Source of the DNA: Bacteroidota bacterium
GTDB taxonomy: Bacteria > Bacteroidota > Bacteroidia > NS11-12g > UBA9320
Assembly: GCA_947499775.1 (NCBI GenBank)
Contig: CANMPY010000003.1
Coordinates: 1-28,028, forward strand
Direction of reading: 5' to 3'
Length of the DNA: 28,028 nt
This document shows, one piece after another, positions 24,901-28,028 of this stretch. The first letter of the stretch is position 1. Every line of letters begins with the position of its first letter. The notes under the pieces are model-generated. The model searched no databases, was not told the origin of the DNA, and saw only the letters and a list, made by a program, of their open reading frames with translations. The position numbers were made by a program, and so were the translations under genes.

Positions 24901-26361
24901 GTAGGGAATTTAAATCTAGCTGCTTCCGATTCTACTAAATTTTTCTTAGGCATTAAATCATTCACATTTTCTGGCTTAAGTGTAAAAGACAGTATTATTC
25001 AAACCTCAAATGGTGGAAATATTTTTTGTTATGTGCCCTTTGGCACCAATTTAGATTCGCTCATAGCATCGTTTACTTTAAGCGATACGTCCTTTGCTTT
25101 TTTAGGAAATGCACTTCAAGTATCATCAAAGTCAAAGGTCAAATACAACACCTTGGTTTATTTTAACATAATTTCAAAAGATAGTTCATTGGCCAAAACC
25201 TATGCCATAAATGTAATTGTCAATAAAAATACAGAATGTACATTAATAGATTATGCATTTGTTAATCCTTCGGTAAGTGGAACAATTGCCCAAAATAGCA
25301 GTGGGGGTAATGTTTCTATTATGGTTCCGTTTGGCACAGATATAACCACTCTTGTTGCGGTATTCACACTTAGCGATAGTGCAAAGGGCTTCATAAACTC
25401 TGTGAAACAGATAAGCAACACCACCATAAACAACTTCTCATCCCAACTTATCTATACAATACGATCACAGGACTCTCAGTTTGTTAAAACCTATTTTGTT
25501 AATGTTAGTTTTGGCAAAAGCAAATCATGCGAATTATTGACTTATGCTATTAAAACACCTTCTGCCACTGGTGTGATAATAACCTCTGGAAATAATGGTA
25601 CGGTAAACGTTAAGGTTCCTTTTGGAACAGATCTTTCAAAATTAACAGCCTTATTTACAGCAAGCACAAATGCAAAGGTTAGCGTAGGAACTATAGCTCA
25701 ATTAAGCGGAGTTACGATAAATAATTTCACAAATTCGCTTGTATTTAAGGTGGTCGCAGACGATACCAACTTTTATAAGGTGTATACGATCACAGTTATT
25801 TTAGAGCCTAATTCGGCTGCAATGTTATTGGCCTATCAAATATTAAATCCAAGTGAGGTGGGCACAATATCTCCAACTGCATTTGGTGGATATGTAGATA
25901 TAAACGTTCCATTTGGTACGGATATTTCAAATTTAGTAGCGCAATTTAGTGTAAGCGATAGTGCCTCCGCATTTGTTGGTGGAATTAAGCAAATCAGTGC
26001 TTCCACTGCTAATAAATATCAGGACACCTTGGTATTTAATGTAAGGGCGCACGATAAAATCACCACAAAAAAATATTTGATAGCTTTAAAAATAAGTGCA
26101 GCTGCAAAACCTATACTGATAAAAGATCAAGTAACTTTTTATCCAAATCCTGTTACGGCCGAATTAGTAATTGTATTAAGTGAGCAAAATACGGCTTCGG
26201 TGCCTTTCGAAATTGTAGATGTTCTGGGAAAGAAGTTAATGGTAGGAAAATTAGAAAAAACGTTGACTAAACTTAGTGTATCAGCACTTCCAAATGGGGT
26301 TTATTACCTCAAAATAAAAATGGATTCGGGGATATTAATTGAAAATTTTGTAAAGGAATAA
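21937..26361 (+). CDS. giant secreted Asp-box propeller protein with T9SS sorting domain
   Basis: Protein of 1474 residues from ATG 21937, chosen because the signal peptide begins there; a further upstream in-frame ATG is at 21904. The signal ends after SYS, leaving Gln at +1. Parts: a sortilin/BNR-like beta-propeller (about 30-670) with many Asp-box motifs of the S.D.G.TW type (SSNEGATW, TTNGGNTW, STDGGTTW); a PKD-like domain (about 675-760); a GEVED domain (about 778-911, ending GQSEDYSIWI); an Ig-like domain (about 912-1005); four tandem DUF5018-like repeats (about 1006-1391); and a T9SS type A sorting domain (from about 1399, FYPNPVTAELVIV). No catalytic pair of a glycoside hydrolase was recognised, so binding or adhesion is as likely as enzymatic action. 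Coupled to the upstream lipoprotein. Confidence 0.92.
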   Translation: MKNTVFILSIFLASLSYSQTASFTQVGPVKFPDNPSVQTTGMGRVSQLVYHPKDSMIMFAVSASGGVFKSSNEGATWKPISDLLPQTSCATLAINPLNPKVMYLGTGDANYNGGGLGVWKTTNGGNTWFQSTLGLGNKLISYILITPNDTATLIAACSDGIYKSTSAGGSWSKKTTVNASYRDLLYRPASNKILYAATNTFFYRSYDNGNTWTQSTLNSGITCAGIKIAVCPKDTSKLYCVVWKSGATSPFGGIYKSTNNGTTFTMQADTPNILGYSATGKSTDGQGAYNLAIACDPNNSNTLYIAAINVWKSTNQGAVFTLKSHWAYGVHADKHGILFSPYNANKLFIYHDGGLDRSTDGGTTWTTLEDGLSASEFYKMGNSGLHNDYIIGGLQDNGMDVATNKKFSTVRGGDWGGDFAFDAFDSKLLYENGGIKRNIITHATGNIRGKNGIYTVHPNDSNVMFEATSNIFRTKNLRAIPDSNVAWSQISNFTGNTNPIGIAYSKSSNGTFYSAFTPQGLYKTINGNNNSPTFSKITNFPFKSGEEIKQLEACDYDSNCLYVVTNQSRIYKTKDKGGSWTILNKNLPANTIIKFLLDQKSNDSSMYVCTAFGIYYRNKTMANWIAFSQGMPTVAQISDMEIMSDGTDKSRLHISTYGRGIWQSDLYKSVAVTPIADFIIQPTSSQLCANSIILVNNSTHSPTSIKWQVWPSKGWNYINGTDSLSSRAEIQFNTAGSYFISLIAKNEKGSHVKTVNYNYSNTTLAASCATTTNILGGFDIGIYRFEFNTIDKASGAGNMSYEEFSCKSNTIVKAGATYTAWVTNGSTNNENAKIYIDYNNNGSFADANELVGTIRSGKGRRSCAITLLSNPPVLNKFIRMRAVSDFYAVNDPCGALGYGQSEDYSIWIDKGKPMVNIIIPKPLVSNRFTAVLKLSEGVTGFDENDIKVTNAALSSFKQSDALTYSVLVTPKNNGSVLLDINANGFSDLVGNLNLAASDSTKFFLGIKSFTFSGLSVKDSIIQTSNGGNIFCYVPFGTNLDSLIASFTLSDTSFAFLGNALQVSSKSKVKYNTLVYFNIISKDSSLAKTYAINVIVNKNTECTLIDYAFVNPSVSGTIAQNSSGGNVSIMVPFGTDITTLVAVFTLSDSAKGFINSVKQISNTTINNFSSQLIYTIRSQDSQFVKTYFVNVSFGKSKSCELLTYAIKTPSATGVIITSGNNGTVNVKVPFGTDLSKLTALFTASTNAKVSVGTIAQLSGVTINNFTNSLVFKVVADDTNFYKVYTITVILEPNSAAMLLAYQILNPSEVGTISPTAFGGYVDINVPFGTDISNLVAQFSVSDSASAFVGGIKQISASTANKYQDTLVFNVRAHDKITTKKYLIALKISAAAKPILIKDQVTFYPNPVTAELVIVLSEQNTASVPFEIVDVLGKKLMVGKLEKTLTKLSVSALPNGVYYLKIKMDSGILIENFVKE
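24952..26109 (+). repeat. four tandem DUF5018-like repeats in the propeller protein
   Basis: Four units of about 95-98 codons begin near 24952, 25237, 25528 and 25822. Each contains a VPFGTD (or FGTN) motif about 30 residues in, an F..S stretch, a Q(I/V/L)S motif, and a K.Y near the end. Units 2-4 also begin with a Y...NPS-like segment. They are diverged at DNA level, so this is an old duplication. Confidence 0.85.
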
Positions 26362-26397
26362 AAATCTATAAGGCCTTAATTAAATAATGATAGTCCT

Positions 26398-27660
26398 TTA
26401 AATACATCGTTTCACCAAATCTACGAATGCATTTATTTCATCAGGTTGGTTATAGATATGGGTGCTTATTCGTATCACATTCAAATTATTTTCAGCAACG
26501 GTGCGAATCGTGAAATTTTCTTTATTAGCCATTTCTTGAAATTTTTGCATCGTCATATTTTTAAGCCTAAACGCTGTAACCGCACCTCTAGAAATTGGCT
26601 CTTCAGGCGTTACTAATTCAATATTAGGACCTAAGGTCTTTAAACCATCACGTAATGTGCTTGTTAAATATTTTACCCTATCTTCAACACCTTGTTTGCC
26701 AATAGTTTCGTGAAATTTTATAGCTGCTATAATGCCTTCATACAACTCGGCACTTTGTGTGCCATAACAAAATCGATGTGCCGAAGGCGAATATCCATTC
26801 ATAGTTGGAGGATTGCTTAGCATATCCCAGCCACTATCGCTGTAGGCGCCTACCATTACAGGCTTTAAAACATCCAATACTGATTTTTTTACATACAAGA
26901 ATCCTGTTCCTTTTGGTCCAAGCATCCATTTATGGCAGCACGATGAATAAAAATCACAATCAATATCGTGGAGGTCCAAATTGAGCATTCCTGGTCCATG
27001 GGCACCATCAAAAAAGGAAAAAATATTTTTTGATTTTGCTAAAGCGGCAATTTGTTTGGCAGGCAATACTTGACCTATCGTACACGGTATATGCGGTAAT
27101 GCAAAGGCTTTTGTTTTTTTGGTAATAGCTTTCTCTATATTAGCTATGGTTTCGGCTGCAGTACCTCCAAGATTTATTATTTTTATAATTACGCCATCGT
27201 GTCGTGCCCTGTTTAACCAAGGCAATGCACCACCCACATGCTCGTGAGATGTCATAATTATTTCATCTCCTTTGCTCAAAGGAAGGCCTTGTGCTATAAT
27301 ATTATTTCCTTCGGTAACATTGTGAGTAAAGGCAATTTCGTCAGCATTTGCACCTACAAATCGAGCAATAGCATCCAATGCTTCATGGTCGCCACCTCCA
27401 TAAATGCCCTTTGTATTAATCGTAACGGCTTTTTGGTATACCGCATCTATTACCGAATAGGGCGAAACGCCCATAGTTCCATTATTTAAATAGTTTACCT
27501 CTTTTGATAATGGAAATTGTGATCGAACTAATTTCCAAAACGATTCATCATTTAATGAATTGGTTGGCACTTGCCATCCATGTAAATTAGCATATGTCAT
27601 ACCCGAAGTCATGGCAGGTAAGGCCAAGGCTGCGCTTTTCAAAAATTGCTGTCTATTCAT
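26398..27660 (-). CDS. exported class V aminotransferase (isopenicillin N epimerase-like)
   Basis: PLP-dependent fold type I enzyme of 420 residues. The PLP Lys is probably Lys244 in SSCCHKWMLGPKGTGFLYV; other family marks are YLNNGTMG, THNVTEGNN, SHEHVGG and FFDGAHGPG. The N-terminus MNRQQFLKSAALALP resembles a Tat-type signal but has RQ instead of twin Arg, so export by Tat is uncertain. ATG at 27660 is preferred to TTG at 27663. The start overlaps the stop of the thioredoxin gene by one base (TGATG), indicating translational coupling. Substrate unknown: relatives include cysteine desulfurases, isopenicillin N epimerase and kynureninase-like enzymes. Confidence 0.88.
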   Translation of the reverse strand: MNRQQFLKSAALALPAMTSGMTYANLHGWQVPTNSLNDESFWKLVRSQFPLSKEVNYLNNGTMGVSPYSVIDAVYQKAVTINTKGIYGGGDHEALDAIARFVGANADEIAFTHNVTEGNNIIAQGLPLSKGDEIIMTSHEHVGGALPWLNRARHDGVIIKIINLGGTAAETIANIEKAITKKTKAFALPHIPCTIGQVLPAKQIAALAKSKNIFSFFDGAHGPGMLNLDLHDIDCDFYSSCCHKWMLGPKGTGFLYVKKSVLDVLKPVMVGAYSDSGWDMLSNPPTMNGYSPSAHRFCYGTQSAELYEGIIAAIKFHETIGKQGVEDRVKYLTSTLRDGLKTLGPNIELVTPEEPISRGAVTAFRLKNMTMQKFQEMANKENFTIRTVAENNLNVIRISTHIYNQPDEINAFVDLVKRCI

Positions 27661-28028
27661 CAATTCGTATATTTAGCTATCGTTTCCTTTATGGTTTCTT
27701 CTTGATTAAATCCAATCATTCGTTCTACCAATTCACCGTTTTTGTAAAACAATAATAAGGGAATCTCATTTACCTTCATGGCAGTAGATAAGGCTCTACT
27801 ATCGTCAACATCAATGGGTACTATTTTTACATTTTTTGAGGCATAGTCTTTACTAATTTTATCGAGTACGGGTTTTAGCATTTTACATGGCCCACACCAA
27901 ACAGCTCCAAAATCAATAATGACAAGCTTCTCGGAATGAACTAATTTGTCGAATTCTGAAATGCTAATCGTGGTTTTTGTTGGTTCAGTTGGCTTGGGTA
28001 ACAGCAACGGCAACCCATCTTTTTCCCA
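27660..28028 (-). CDS. thioredoxin-domain protein (5' end outside window)
   Basis: Thioredoxin fold with the redox motif FGAVWCGPCKMLKP and the cis-Pro loop NEIPLLLFYK. A TTG at 28013 could start a 117-residue protein, but the frame stays open to the right edge (about five further codons), and the residues before the thioredoxin domain are proline-rich linker. The true start is therefore probably outside the window, and the protein may carry an additional N-terminal domain or signal. Coupled to the class V aminotransferase by a one-base stop/start overlap. It would reduce disulfides; whether in cytoplasm or periplasm cannot be seen. Confidence 0.85.
   Translation of the reverse strand, partial: WEKDGLPLLLPKPTEPTKTTISISEFDKLVHSEKLVIIDFGAVWCGPCKMLKPVLDKISKDYASKNVKIVPIDVDDSRALSTAMKVNEIPLLLFYKNGELVERMIGFNQEETIKETIAKYTN

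Noticed and set aside
24952..26109. Tandem repeats as an assembly duplication
   Set aside because: The four units differ strongly at protein and DNA level, so they are genuine old repeats.
26369..26378. TAAGGCCTTA palindrome between the convergent propeller and aminotransferase genes as terminator
   Set aside because: The stem is only five base pairs with no loop and no T run, so it is too weak to call.

Overview
The window looks like a chromosomal segment of an AT-rich member of the Bacteroidota. The support is: two secreted proteins with type IX secretion (T9SS) C-terminal sorting domains, a DUF4270 lipoprotein, TAnnTTTG-type -7 promoter boxes, and secreted proteins that all carry Gln just after the predicted signal-peptidase cut. 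I cannot place it below phylum. Most of the window is ordinary core metabolism and protein processing. No rRNA, tRNA or CRISPR was seen.

Left part (1-5500, all minus strand): a probable operon reads cysS, glutaminyl-peptide cyclotransferase, SprT-like metalloprotease, bleomycin-hydrolase-like peptidase, then a GT39-type membrane glycosyltransferase. The glycosyltransferase is cut off after about 260 residues. At the cut the DNA changes, in another frame, into the last part of a Tn3-family transposase that runs off the left edge. Middle left (5500-9700, minus): a second operon reads starch-synthase N-domain protein, DUF4270 lipoprotein, DAHP synthase, aspartate-semialdehyde dehydrogenase. It ends in a hairpin that overlaps the cysS promoter. 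panC diverges from it and is separated from an OmpA-type protein by a strong bidirectional terminator.

Centre (11.8-18.9 kb): menE and a CDF metal transporter converge and overlap. A T9SS-exported metzincin-like protease follows. purK-purE and a DUF3109 protein lie divergently on the plus strand. Between 18.95 and 21.2 kb, two minus-strand genes (an exported beta-barrel-like protein and an FkbM methyltransferase) sit between two related, foldable intergenic repeats that resemble integron attC sites. This is the best candidate for an inserted accessory block.

Right part (21.4-28 kb): a small lipoprotein is translationally coupled (ATGA overlap) to a 1474-residue secreted multidomain protein. 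That protein has an Asp-box beta-propeller, PKD-like and GEVED domains, an Ig-like domain, four tandem DUF5018-like repeats and a sorting domain. On the minus strand, a thioredoxin-domain protein (5' end outside the window) is coupled to an exported class V aminotransferase.

The main themes are protein export and maturation (T9SS cargo, pyroglutamate formation, peptidases) and biosynthetic housekeeping (CoA, menaquinone, purines, aromatic and aspartate-family amino acids). The points most worth checking are the transposase/glycosyltransferase junction, the attC-like cassette, the lipoprotein plus giant-propeller pair, and the agreement between Gln+1 exported proteins and the encoded glutaminyl cyclase.
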